Assembly: GCA_964572845.1 (NCBI GenBank)
Contig: CAZNFX010000005.1
Coordinates: 124,001-188,000 of the forward strand
Direction of reading: 5' to 3'
Source of the DNA: Bin55 sp964572845
Lineage (GTDB): Bacteria; Pseudomonadota; Gammaproteobacteria; Pseudomonadales; Azotimanducaceae
DNA: 64,000 bases
The notes under the pieces were generated by a model that saw only the letters and a list, made by a program, of their open reading frames with translations, did not search any database and was not told where the DNA came from. The translations under genes were made by a program, and so were the position numbers. Shown piece after piece: positions 44,683 through 53,587 of this stretch (its first letter is position 1; every line of letters begins with the position of its first letter).

Positions 44683-47061
44683 GTGCAACATAAGCATGTA
44701 GCCGAACTTGGTGTCTTCGTGCAAAAGTTCAGACCTTGGTTGACAGAACAAGACGTGGACTATCTGATTGCTGGCCCACAGGTCACAACCCTCCTTATTT
44801 GCTCAGTTGCCATTGCGTCCTGCGGACTGTGCTTTTCGGTCGGTGCAACGAACAGCTCGCTCGCCGAGCGCTTGTGGAATCCCGACGTCAGTATAGGGGC
44901 CTGTGGCGGGAACTATTCGACCGAAATCTTGGCGCTTGGTCCAATTGGCCAAGATGAAGATGAAGATGTAGAAGAGGAGGTGCGGGTTCTTGCGGATGAG
45001 GCCACATTGGATCTTGATGGAACGGGTCAGGTCACAGGAAACGTTGTAGTGCAGCGTGGAAAAGAGCGAATGGAAGCCCCCACAATCACTTTGGATGCTC
45101 CCAACCAGGGAATGCAAACTCCGCAGGGTGCACTGATGATTAACGAGAATCTCGCCCTGAGTGTAGCCCAGAGCGACGTTCGTGTAGCAGAGCCGTCGAT
45201 GAAGCTGACTAATGCTGAGTTTGTCCTTCTGAAAGAGGGCTACAGGGGGAGCGCAGGGCTTGTAAGGGCTGGTGACCGGGATCTTGAATTCGAGAATGCG
45301 CTAGTCACCCGCTGTCCGCCCAACGTGAATGCGTGGTCTCTGGAAACAGGTAGGTTTCAAGTGAATCGTGAGCAGGAAATTGCCGAAGCATGGCGGGTAA
45401 AGCTCAACTTGGGGCCAGTTCCGATTTTCTACGTTCCCTACATCCGTTTTCCAATAGTTGCCAAGAGAACTAGTGGAGTTTTGTTGCCTGAGCTAGAGAG
45501 CAACAGTCTGCATGGCTACGAATTGGCCGTTCCAGCGTACTTTAACCTTGCACCGAACTATGACCTAACGCTCAGCCCAAAGCTCTCGGTAAAGGGCAAT
45601 CACAGTCTGGAGGCAGAGTTTCGGCACATGAACCACTGGTCGCATACCACACTAAAGGGAGCAGGTCTGCCATCGGACAGGGAATACCAACGGTACGTTG
45701 CAAGATTGCTGAGGACCTCCCCGCCGCCATCAAGCAGGAGCTCCAGCATGCGTTGGTTCGTTGACGTTCAGCACGAAACGCTCTTTGGGCAGTGGGAGGC
45801 AAATGCAACGTACTTTTTGGTCAGCGACACGGACTTCTACAGAGACTTTGGCGAGTCGCTGGGTGAGCTTGAATACGTTGGTCTCTCTAGGACATTGAAC
45901 ATTGCCCGCTGGGGTCGTGATCTTGATCTGAGCTTCGTGACGGAAAGGTACGATCCATTTCGCGATTGGGGGTCCTCGGTATCGAATATCCCTCAGTTAG
46001 CGATTGACCTAGACAGGCGGCTAGGTCCAGTCACGGCCGAAATTGCGTTTTCGTCAGCACGCATGGAACGCGACATTGGTGACGATATGGAATTGAGCAG
46101 CCGCAATTTCGCGGAACTGTCCCTGCTTCTTCCGTCTCGACACTCGTGGGGCTACGGCGTTTTCGAGGTTGCGCGGTCCTTAGTTCGTTACAAAGTAGCA
46201 AACGATTCGAGCTATGAACGCAAAGGGTCCACCGCGCTGATCGACGCGGGGCTTTTCTTTGAAAGAGGACACACTTCTGCTCCTCTTGGAATGCAAACAC
46301 TAGAGCCTCGCATTGTTTATGTTCACAGATCGGAGGCGGGAGACCGTGGCAATCCGATTTTCGACTTTGGCCCTACTGCAGCGTCCATCAATTCGTTGAT
46401 AGAACCCTTCCGTGCGATTGGGATTGACCGAATTGACGACCTTGACGTCCTATCAGTCTCGACGACAGCTAGGTTTCTAGCACCGGACTCCATGGACGAG
46501 AAATTTTCGATTCAAGCCGCTGCGTCCTACTCGTGGCACAACACCGGATTGAAGTCAGGCCAGGGAACAGGCTACGGGGTTGAGTTCAAAACGGCAATGA
46601 ACAATGAACTTTCCCTTGCAGGTTTTCATCTAATACACCCAGACACATGGACAACACGTGCGACTGGATCAACAATCAGATACGTGCGACCGCAAGTGCA
46701 GCTAGTTGGGCAGGTCCGCCACCACCAACCGTCTGATTCGCGCCAGTCCTACTTGAGTGCGACCATTGCTTTGAATGGGGAATGGAAGGTTTTCGGACGA
46801 TGGCATTACGACTGGAACTATGATCGGCATATAGAATCCTTTGCGGGGTTTGAGTACACGGGTTGCTGTGTTACCTATCGGATGCTATGGCGGAAGCGGA
46901 TGCGCTTAGGATTTGCGGATTGGGAAGATTTGAGGTCTCGTAGCGGGATTCACATTGAGGTGTCGTTAAAGGGTTTGACGTCATTTGGAGACAACATTTC
47001 ATCCATTGTCGAGCGAGGCAAAGGATTAATGGGATTAACGTCAACGGCAGCGTTTAACTGA
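44683..47061 (+). CDS. lptD: LPS-assembly protein LptD
   Basis: Outer-membrane beta-barrel that inserts lipopolysaccharide in the outer leaflet with LptE. About 790 aa. The N-terminal OstA/LptA-like domain (ATLDLDGTGQVTGNVVVQRGKERM onward) follows an acidic run near residue 90. The barrel contains FYVPYIRFPI and the C-terminal double cysteine of FEYTGCCVTYRML; N-proximal Cys in GACGGNY and VTRCPPNVN may complete the disulfide pattern. The start is unclear: GTG 44683 gives a signal segment (VTTLLICSVAIASC) more than 30 residues in, and GTG 44755 would shorten it. It is divergent from amgK and followed 17 bp later by surA. Confidence 0.95.
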   Translation: MQHKHVAELGVFVQKFRPWLTEQDVDYLIAGPQVTTLLICSVAIASCGLCFSVGATNSSLAERLWNPDVSIGACGGNYSTEILALGPIGQDEDEDVEEEVRVLADEATLDLDGTGQVTGNVVVQRGKERMEAPTITLDAPNQGMQTPQGALMINENLALSVAQSDVRVAEPSMKLTNAEFVLLKEGYRGSAGLVRAGDRDLEFENALVTRCPPNVNAWSLETGRFQVNREQEIAEAWRVKLNLGPVPIFYVPYIRFPIVAKRTSGVLLPELESNSLHGYELAVPAYFNLAPNYDLTLSPKLSVKGNHSLEAEFRHMNHWSHTTLKGAGLPSDREYQRYVARLLRTSPPPSSRSSSMRWFVDVQHETLFGQWEANATYFLVSDTDFYRDFGESLGELEYVGLSRTLNIARWGRDLDLSFVTERYDPFRDWGSSVSNIPQLAIDLDRRLGPVTAEIAFSSARMERDIGDDMELSSRNFAELSLLLPSRHSWGYGVFEVARSLVRYKVANDSSYERKGSTALIDAGLFFERGHTSAPLGMQTLEPRIVYVHRSEAGDRGNPIFDFGPTAASINSLIEPFRAIGIDRIDDLDVLSVSTTARFLAPDSMDEKFSIQAAASYSWHNTGLKSGQGTGYGVEFKTAMNNELSLAGFHLIHPDTWTTRATGSTIRYVRPQVQLVGQVRHHQPSDSRQSYLSATIALNGEWKVFGRWHYDWNYDRHIESFAGFEYTGCCVTYRMLWRKRMRLGFADWEDLRSRSGIHIEVSLKGLTSFGDNISSIVERGKGLMGLTSTAAFN

Positions 47062-47078
47062 GTTTTTTGAGGTTCAAA

Positions 47079-48389
47079 ATGTTTATCGGGCTAAAACTAA
47101 TACGTCGTATGAGTGTGGTCTGCGGATCGTCGTTACTACTGTTCCTTCAGGCAGCGTCTGCAGAAGAGGAGGTCCTGGACGGCGTCGCCGTTATCGTCAA
47201 CGACGATGTGGTAACCGTTTCGGAAATTGAGGAGAGATACCAGGTCTTTCTGCAACAAGTGACAGAGGCGGGGGTGACTGAACTGCCTGCAAAGAAACTC
47301 GTCATGGATCAGATCGTCGAGAGGCTAGTCTCCGAGCGAATTCAAATGCAGGAAGCAGCCATGAGGGGTATTGTCGCGAGTGATGAAGAGATAACTGATG
47401 CAATACGCGGGTTTGCCGAGCAAAACGAAATGAGTCTCGACGAGTACCGTGAACTGTTGGAAGAGCAGGGTGTTACGTACCGACAGTTGCGTGACGATGT
47501 GCACCGCCAGCTCATCCTCCAGACTATTCAGCAATATGTGACCAGAGAACGAATCTGGATCTCCAATCAAGACATAAAGGACTTCCGCAACTCACCTTTC
47601 TTTGAGCTGATGGCCACGGACCAATATCAGGTCGGGCATATTCTTATTTCGACGGAGTCATCTGATGCCGAGTCTGCAGAATCGGCGGAAGGCAGAGCGC
47701 TAGAGGTAGTAAGTCAACTGCGGGAAGGAGCGGACTTTGCAGCAATGGCTGTGAATCATTCTTCTGCATCAACAGCTTTGGAAGGAGGCAATTTGGGTTG
47801 GCGTTATGTGGAGCAGATTCCGAGCTTGTTCGCGGAAGTAGTAATCGAGATGCAGGTTGGCGAGACCGCAGACCCGATACGCAATGCGCTGGGATTTCAC
47901 ATCATTCAACTCTTGGATAAGCGTGGGGCATCGAATACCAAGGCTCAACAGTCGCTCGTGCGGCATATATTGATCAAGCCATCCATGATCAAGTCAAGCG
48001 AAGAAGCCTTAAAGGAGATTACTGCCTTGCGCGAGGAATTGGTAAACGGGGCAGACTTCGCCGAACTGGCAAAAGAACATTCTGAGGATCCGCTGACAGC
48101 TTTGGCTGGGGGCGAACTGGGATGGACTGATGGAAGTGGTCTCGATTCATCTCTTGTTGAGAAGATCAATGAAACCGCCACAGGGGAGCTATCCGACATA
48201 TTCGAAACGCCAGGCGGTTGGCATGTGCTTGAGGTTGTGGATCGACGAGTCAAGGATCTTTCGGAGAAAGCGTTGGACGACATGGCCTTGAATGCCCTAT
48301 ATCAGCGTAACTTTGAAGAAGCCTTGCAAGACTGGATCAAGCAAATCCGCGACGAAGCCTTTGTGAAAGTCGTTCAAGAAGTGAACTAG
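47079..48389 (+). CDS. surA: Periplasmic chaperone / peptidyl-prolyl isomerase SurA
   Basis: Chaperone that escorts outer-membrane proteins, including LptD. From the ATG at 47079 (436 aa) it has a signal peptide (MFIGLKLIRR, then SSLLLFLQAASA), an N-terminal SurA domain (DGVAVIVNDDVVTVSEIEER), and two parvulin domains, QYQVGHILIS near residue 190 and SLVRHILIKPS near 300, each with GGNLGW or GGELGWTDGS. GAGG 6 nt before the ATG decides the start over an in-frame TTG at 47067. It lies in the lptD-surA-rsmA operon; pdxA, often after surA, is absent here. Confidence 0.96.
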   Translation: MFIGLKLIRRMSVVCGSSLLLFLQAASAEEEVLDGVAVIVNDDVVTVSEIEERYQVFLQQVTEAGVTELPAKKLVMDQIVERLVSERIQMQEAAMRGIVASDEEITDAIRGFAEQNEMSLDEYRELLEEQGVTYRQLRDDVHRQLILQTIQQYVTRERIWISNQDIKDFRNSPFFELMATDQYQVGHILISTESSDAESAESAEGRALEVVSQLREGADFAAMAVNHSSASTALEGGNLGWRYVEQIPSLFAEVVIEMQVGETADPIRNALGFHIIQLLDKRGASNTKAQQSLVRHILIKPSMIKSSEEALKEITALREELVNGADFAELAKEHSEDPLTALAGGELGWTDGSGLDSSLVEKINETATGELSDIFETPGGWHVLEVVDRRVKDLSEKALDDMALNALYQRNFEEALQDWIKQIRDEAFVKVVQEVN

Positions 48390-48423
48390 CGGTGTTAAGC
48401 GTGTAGCAACCCGACCGTCCGTC

Positions 48424-49161
48424 GTGCCGCGCAAACGATTCGGACAACACTTTCTGATCGATCAAGTCGTGATCGATCGTATCCACGAGTTGATTGCTCT
48501 CAAAGAGACAGATCATGTGCTGGAGATCGGACCGGGTCGAGGAGAACTCACAAAAGGTCTGATTGCATCCGGCGCGAATGTTGTGGCAGTGGAAATTGAC
48601 ACGCACCTTGCGGCTGACCTGCGCGTCAAGTACCCAAGTATTGCAGTTATTTCAGGTGATGCATTGGAACTAGCCAGTAAACTGTTTCGACGCAAACGCA
48701 TTGTTGGCAATCTCCCCTATGAGATTTCCACACCTTTTCTGTTGAGGCTCTTTTGCGCTTCTGAAATTGTGGATATGCACTTCATGCTTCAACGCGAGGT
48801 GGTCGACCGCTTGACTGCAGTGCCTGCTACAAAGGATTGGGGACGACTGTCCGTCAAAGCTCAGCAACGTTGGGAGGTGCATCGTTGCTTGGATGTTGGT
48901 CCAGAAGCGTTTTGGCCCAACCCGCAGGTGAACTCTTCATTTATACGCATCGCGCCACGTAGTGATCCGTCGTTTGTGAAAAATCAAACCGTGTTTGATG
49001 ACGTCATCAGACGAGCATTTGGCCAGCGAAGAAAGAAGATTTCCAATAGTCTTGCGCAACACAACGTGGACTGGGAGCAGTTAGGAATTGACAAAAGCTT
49101 GCGTGCTGATCAGCTGACGGTTGAACAATATGCAATGATCGCCAACAGCCTCGATCAATAG
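48424..49161 (+). CDS. rsmA: 16S rRNA dimethyladenosine transferase (KsgA/RsmA)
   Basis: Dimethylates A1518 and A1519 in 16S rRNA during 30S maturation. 245 aa, opening KRFGQHFLIDQVVIDRI; SAM motif I is VLEIGPGRGELTKGLI, and the catalytic motif IV is VGNLPYEISTPFLL. The C-terminal helical domain contains VIRRAFGQRRKKISNSL. It begins with GTG 34 bp after surA. The gene order surA-rsmA-apaH lacks the pdxA and apaG seen in many relatives. Confidence 0.96.
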   Translation: MPRKRFGQHFLIDQVVIDRIHELIALKETDHVLEIGPGRGELTKGLIASGANVVAVEIDTHLAADLRVKYPSIAVISGDALELASKLFRRKRIVGNLPYEISTPFLLRLFCASEIVDMHFMLQREVVDRLTAVPATKDWGRLSVKAQQRWEVHRCLDVGPEAFWPNPQVNSSFIRIAPRSDPSFVKNQTVFDDVIRRAFGQRRKKISNSLAQHNVDWEQLGIDKSLRADQLTVEQYAMIANSLDQ

Positions 49162-49198
49162 GCACAACTCTTCAACAACTTCCACAAAACGCATAGAT

Positions 49199-50029
49199 AT
49201 GCCTACATTCGCAATAGGTGACGTACAGGGTTGCTACACGGAATTGCGCTACTTGTTGGACGAGATTTCGTTCGATTTCGACAGTGATAGAGTGTGGTTC
49301 ACTGGCGATCTTGTTAATCGGGGTTGCGAAAATCTTGAGACCCTTCAGTTTGTCAGGCAACTGGGAGATCGCGCCACAGTGGTTCTTGGCAATCATGACC
49401 TCTACTTGCTGGCAATTGTTTACGGTGGCCACTCATTACACCCGAACGATACCTTTGACGATGTGCTGCGTTCGAGCCAATGCGATGAGCTATGCGATTG
49501 GTTGCGACACAGATCAATGCTGCACGAGGCGGATGGCCACCTGCTAGTCCACGCGGGAGTGCCGCACATATGGAACAAGAGACAGGCACTGTTGTTGGCT
49601 CATGAAGTGGAAAGCGTTATTCAAGGATCGGAGTCGGTTGGTTTCTTTCGCCGCATGCTCGGCAATGAACCAGACGTTTGGCATGAAGGGCTGAACGGTC
49701 TGAATAGACTGCGTTGCATAACCAACTATCTAACGCGAATGAGATTCGTGCAGGCGAACGGCACCATGAACTTCACATCGAAACTTGGCCTGGACCATGC
49801 ACCCCCAGCTTGTAGGGCATGGTTTCAATTCCCGTCGCAGATAGAAGAGACTATTGTGTTTGGGCATTGGGCCTCTTTGAATGGGAAAACACACAGCACC
49901 AAGTTCCAAGCGATTGACACTGGTTGCGTGTGGGGACGTGCATTGACGGCGCTGCGTTTGGATAACCACCAACAGTATTCGGTAGTTGCTCAGAAGGCCG
50001 ACCAGACCCAATCAAGACGAGAGACCTAG
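49199..50029 (+). CDS. apaH: Symmetrical bis(5'-nucleosyl)-tetraphosphatase ApaH
   Basis: Cleaves Ap4A to two ADP and also removes Np4 RNA caps in E. coli. Metallophosphoesterase of 276 aa with AIGDVQGCYTELRYLL, VWFTGDLVNRGCENLE, VVLGNHDLYLLAI, a His in VHAGVP, and FGHWASLNG near the end, the ApaH pattern. It follows rsmA by 37 bp, in the usual order. Its end nearly touches the cca gene. Confidence 0.95.
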   Translation: MPTFAIGDVQGCYTELRYLLDEISFDFDSDRVWFTGDLVNRGCENLETLQFVRQLGDRATVVLGNHDLYLLAIVYGGHSLHPNDTFDDVLRSSQCDELCDWLRHRSMLHEADGHLLVHAGVPHIWNKRQALLLAHEVESVIQGSESVGFFRRMLGNEPDVWHEGLNGLNRLRCITNYLTRMRFVQANGTMNFTSKLGLDHAPPACRAWFQFPSQIEETIVFGHWASLNGKTHSTKFQAIDTGCVWGRALTALRLDNHQQYSVVAQKADQTQSRRET

Positions 50030-50039
50030 GGTATTCGTG

Positions 50040-51134
50040 ATGGACATTCCAGGGACTGCCTATCGAGTGGGGGGTTCCGTTCGAGATGAACTGTTGGGGC
50101 TCGAACCGGCTTCAAACGCCGCAGGTTCCCGTGATCGCGATTGGGTTGTAACCGGGGCGACTCCTGTCGAAATGGAACAGGCGGGACTAAAGCAAATAGG
50201 CAAGGCGTTTCCCGTATATCTGGATCCAAAGACGGGGGATCAATACGCGCTGGCACGAACAGAAAAGAAAACTGGTCGAGGGCATCAGGCGTTTGAATTC
50301 CAATTTGACCCAAGCGTGGATCTTGCTGACGACCTGCGGCGTCGGGACTTGACCATCAACGCGATGGCGCGCGACTCTGAAGGCAATTTGATTGATCCTT
50401 TCGGTGGCGAACGCGATCTGAACGACCGCATCCTACGTCATGTTTCCGAAGCTTTCATCGAGGATCCGCTACGCGTCTTCCGCGTTGCACGCTTTGCCGC
50501 GACTCTGCCCGAGTTCAATGTTGCTCCTGATACCCTCGAGCTAATGTCGTCGATGCGAGGTGAACTAGCAGCCCTCTCTGCGGAACGAGTGTGGGGTGAA
50601 TATGCGAGAGCGATGCAGGGATTGACCCCGTTCCGCTTCTTTGACACATTGAGCGAGACGAATCTGATTGAACCATGGTTCGATGGGCTCGCCGTAATTG
50701 GTCTCACCACCATCATTCGTGAGCGATGGCTACGCGGCACGGATGCCATTTCAGCCATTGGCTGGGTGCACGATGAGTCAACCACGGTTGAAGTTTTGCG
50801 TCGCTTGAAAGCTCCGGGGAGCACGATTCGACTTGGAAGGGATGTTGCCCGCTTCGGGCACACGTTGTCGTCGATTCTCTTGCAGGAACCCAGCGCTGTT
50901 TTGGCATTTCTGGAGGCATCGCACGCATTTCGACCCGGCAAGGCATTTCAACGACTCGTAGCAACAGTTGAAGCCTGCACTGGACAAGACCTGAATCGTG
51001 TCCAGCTATTGGTTGGTCACGTTAGCGGAATTAAGCTTCACGGAATTCCGTCGACAGAGTATGGATGGCACTTGCGTCAGGCTCGACTCGAAGCGATATC
51101 CAACTATATGGCAAGTATTCAGAACGAAAGTTAG
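50040..51134 (+). CDS. cca: CCA-adding tRNA nucleotidyltransferase
   Basis: Adds the 3' CCA to tRNA without template. Class II nucleotidyltransferase of 364 aa. The N terminus has YRVGGSVRDELLGLEP, the catalytic Asp pair in RDRDWVVTGATP, then ARTEKKTGRGHQAFEF and RRRDLTINAMARDSEG with the RRD motif. About eight residues are inserted between the glycine motif and the Asp pair. The HD phosphohydrolase domain of E. coli Cca is not recognisable, so repair activities of that domain are not expected. ATG 50040 is preferred. It is convergent with tsaD, overlapping by 4 nt. Confidence 0.92.
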   Translation: MDIPGTAYRVGGSVRDELLGLEPASNAAGSRDRDWVVTGATPVEMEQAGLKQIGKAFPVYLDPKTGDQYALARTEKKTGRGHQAFEFQFDPSVDLADDLRRRDLTINAMARDSEGNLIDPFGGERDLNDRILRHVSEAFIEDPLRVFRVARFAATLPEFNVAPDTLELMSSMRGELAALSAERVWGEYARAMQGLTPFRFFDTLSETNLIEPWFDGLAVIGLTTIIRERWLRGTDAISAIGWVHDESTTVEVLRRLKAPGSTIRLGRDVARFGHTLSSILLQEPSAVLAFLEASHAFRPGKAFQRLVATVEACTGQDLNRVQLLVGHVSGIKLHGIPSTEYGWHLRQARLEAISNYMASIQNES

Positions 51135-52135
51135 GGCACTTCGAGCGAATCCAAGCTCCAACGCGCCTGGGAGGCAATTTCTAACGGCTCTCGGTGCCCA
51201 GCATTGAGCCGCTGATAGCCAGCGAAAGCAATCATGGCTCCATTGTCGGTGCAGAGTTCGGGCGAGGGGAACAGTAGCTCGCATTTCAGTGTCTGCAGAA
51301 CCCTGCGTAGAGTAATGTTTGCAGCTACTCCTCCCGATAGAACCAATGTAGTTGCGCCAGAGTGCTCAAGTGCTCGCTGACATTTGATGCGAAGTGTCTC
51401 AGCTACAGCAATCTCGAACGAGGCTGCGATGTCAGCAACGTCCGCAGGTGAAAGCGGCGAGTTAGTGTCAATGACATTCCGAACCGCGGTCTTGAGTCCG
51501 CTGAAGCTGAAGTTCAAACCGGGTCGATCGGTCATAGGGCGTGGGAATTGGAAACGTTTGTGATCGCCTTTGAGAGCCACCTTTGCAATTTGCGGTCCGC
51601 CTGGATAGCCGAGCCCAAGAAGTTTGGCCGTCTTGTCGAAGGCCTCTCCTACTGCATCGTCAAGTGATTGACCCAAGAGACGATACTCGCCTATGTCTGA
51701 AACATCAACAAGTAGCGTGTGACCCCCTGAAACCAGAAGTGCAATGAACGGAAACTCGGGCATATTCGAGTCGAGCAAGGGGGCTAGCAGATGCGCCTCC
51801 ATGTGATGTACGCCTATCGATGGAATGTCTAGTGCCCATGCCAGCGATCGGCCAAATGATGCGCCGACCATCAATGCTCCGATCAACCCAGGACCCGACG
51901 TGTAGGCAATTCCATCGAGTTCCCTGATCGCCAAGTCTGCTTCGCTCAAAGTTTGTGCAACAAGCGGAGAAACCTTGCGTATGTGATCGCGCGATGCAAG
52001 TTCAGGAACGATTCCCCCATAGCGATTGTGCAGTTCGATTTGACTTGAAATGTTGTGTGCAACAATTCCACTGCAACTGTCGTACACGGCGATTCCTGTC
52101 TCGTCGCAGGAGGTCTCGATACCAAGCACTCTCAT
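51131..52135 (-). CDS. tsaD: tRNA threonylcarbamoyladenosine transferase subunit TsaD
   Basis: Catalytic subunit for t6A37 formation on tRNAs that read ANN codons. ASKHA-fold protein of 334 aa. It begins MRVLGIETSCDETGIAVYD, and shows the metal-binding GVHHMEAHLLAPL, the segment FPFIALLVSGGHTLLVDV, SFSGLKTAVRN, LVLSGGVAANITLRRVL and the final ELCTDNGAMIAFAG. All are complete. In many gammaproteobacteria it is divergent from rpsU; here it is preceded by an esterase gene on the same strand, 8 bp upstream. Confidence 0.97.
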   Translation of the reverse strand: MRVLGIETSCDETGIAVYDSCSGIVAHNISSQIELHNRYGGIVPELASRDHIRKVSPLVAQTLSEADLAIRELDGIAYTSGPGLIGALMVGASFGRSLAWALDIPSIGVHHMEAHLLAPLLDSNMPEFPFIALLVSGGHTLLVDVSDIGEYRLLGQSLDDAVGEAFDKTAKLLGLGYPGGPQIAKVALKGDHKRFQFPRPMTDRPGLNFSFSGLKTAVRNVIDTNSPLSPADVADIAASFEIAVAETLRIKCQRALEHSGATTLVLSGGVAANITLRRVLQTLKCELLFPSPELCTDNGAMIAFAGYQRLNAGHREPLEIASQARWSLDSLEVP

Positions 52136-52143
52136 AAGAGGTT

Positions 52144-52803
52144 CTACGAATTAGGTCCAAAGACTCGATTCAGAAACCGTGAAATGTCGGCGAGTTCGTC
52201 GATGCAAACCTGGTGGGCCATGTCGTACTGGTGCCACTCCAATTCGTAGCTGAGCGCGTCGAGTGCATTGCGGGATGCAACAGCTCGAGCAACAGGAATC
52301 ATCGGGTCCATCGTTCCGTGTGCCATGAAGATTGGAGTGTCCACACTGGCAAGAGTGACTTCGTTGCCTACAGTCTCTTGATCATGCAGATAGGTCGACA
52401 ACGCTACGACACCAGCAAAGGGCATTTCTGCACGAAGAGCCAATTGCAGGGCGATCACACCACCTTGAGAAAAACCTGCAAGCGCTACTCGCGACGGCGG
52501 GAAACCGCGTGCATTTTCGTCTTCGACAAGATCTCGAATTAGTGATGCGGACTCTCGAATCTCATCGATTCCCGTCGAATTGTCTCCTGGCTTGATGTCG
52601 TACCAGGCGCGCATCTTCATGCCGCCGTTAATCGTCACCGGCCTAACTGGAGCGTGTGGCAGGACAAACTTCACTGCCAAGTCCAAGTTTAGCTCGGGCA
52701 CAATTGGCTCGAAATCGTGGCCGTCTGCACCTAGTCCATGCAGCCATATGACGCAATGGGTTGGGTTCGTGCCGTTAGTCAGTTCGACGGTTTCAAGTCG
52801 CAT
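52144..52803 (-). CDS. Alpha/beta hydrolase of the phospholipase/carboxylesterase family
   Basis: Cytoplasmic serine hydrolase (219 aa) of the acyl-protein-thioesterase-like group. The start has VIWLHGLGADGHDFEPIVPEL, the nucleophile elbow is VALAGFSQGGVIALQL, Asp in GTMDPMIPVARA and His in YDMAHQVCIDEL form the rest of the triad. Natural substrates in this group are short acyl esters; the physiological one is unknown. It is 8 bp upstream of tsaD and so may be cotranscribed. Confidence 0.93.
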   Translation of the reverse strand: MRLETVELTNGTNPTHCVIWLHGLGADGHDFEPIVPELNLDLAVKFVLPHAPVRPVTINGGMKMRAWYDIKPGDNSTGIDEIRESASLIRDLVEDENARGFPPSRVALAGFSQGGVIALQLALRAEMPFAGVVALSTYLHDQETVGNEVTLASVDTPIFMAHGTMDPMIPVARAVASRNALDALSYELEWHQYDMAHQVCIDELADISRFLNRVFGPNS

Positions 52804-52838
52804 TCAGAAATCGAAGGAGCGGAAACGCTCTTGCTCAG

Positions 52839-53468
52839 TCACCTGTTGACTTGTTCGGAAAGTGCGAAAAGGCACGGAACAAGCTGTCGTGCCTGAGAGA
52901 GAATTTCCTCTTCGCTGGTTCGGCGGCTAGGCTGAAACTTTCGCCTTCGTTCTAGCCACAGTGCAAGACGTCGAATTCCTGCGTGCGATGCGTCGACTCG
53001 GTTGCGACCTTCGAGTACCAGTTTTTTGTTTAGCCACAGAGCTAGCTGGTGCGGCGATTGCTTTTCTTCGAGGGATTTGATCGACCGACGATAGTTCTTG
53101 CGTGCTGTTCCCCGTTTGGCGTGTCCATGCTTTTTCATTGTTCCGAGCAATGATCGTGAAGCTCGGGTGTCGTCCATCAGGTCCTGGATGTCGTCCGCGA
53201 TTACATTGGCTAAACGTCGCCACTTTTCACTGTGTTTTGCTTTCGTCATAAGCGTGCCAATGGCGTGCGCAGCGCTGTTCCTCTCGGATAGCGACCCCTC
53301 TCTACAAACCCGAACGATGCTTCGCCAAGTATCTACATCGAGATTCTTGCCATTGCGACAAGGACACAATGACTTAAGCAACGTGCGACGCTGTTGGATT
53401 TTTCCACCGTAGTTGGATAGCTCGCCAGCGAGTTCGAAAGCTAATGGATCTTGATTCGAAGAAGTCAT
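52839..53468 (-). CDS. Conserved hypothetical, HEAT-repeat-like
   Basis: 209-residue basic protein of unknown function. The N-terminal half (about 20-110) has the look of a bacterial HEAT-repeat segment: LLKSLCPCRNGKN, then TWRSIVRVCREGSLSERNSAAHAIGTLM. The remainder is strongly basic and helical with KKHGHAKRGTARKNYRRSIKSL, so nucleic-acid or anionic-polymer binding is conceivable. No catalytic motif is seen. It is divergent from the CaiB/BaiF gene. Confidence 0.65.
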   Translation of the reverse strand: MTSSNQDPLAFELAGELSNYGGKIQQRRTLLKSLCPCRNGKNLDVDTWRSIVRVCREGSLSERNSAAHAIGTLMTKAKHSEKWRRLANVIADDIQDLMDDTRASRSLLGTMKKHGHAKRGTARKNYRRSIKSLEEKQSPHQLALWLNKKLVLEGRNRVDASHAGIRRLALWLERRRKFQPSRRTSEEEILSQARQLVPCLFALSEQVNR

Positions 53469-53529
53469 GTAATTTGTAGAAGTCGCGTTGTCGAATCCAA
53501 CCTTAGTTGATGTCTATCGTTTGCTCGTG

Positions 53530-53541
53530 GTGAAATTTCAC
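53530..53541. promoter_or_regulatory. 12-bp perfect palindrome, possible operator
   Basis: GTGAAATTTCAC is its own reverse complement. It lies 46 bp before the GTG of the CaiB/BaiF gene, and a -10-like CATAAT follows at 53555. Its position suits a repressor site for the acyl-CoA operon. The regulator is not known. Confidence 0.35.
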
Positions 53542-53587
53542 ATTTGGCAGCGGTCATAATTATCGCAATCAGGATAGGAGATTAACA

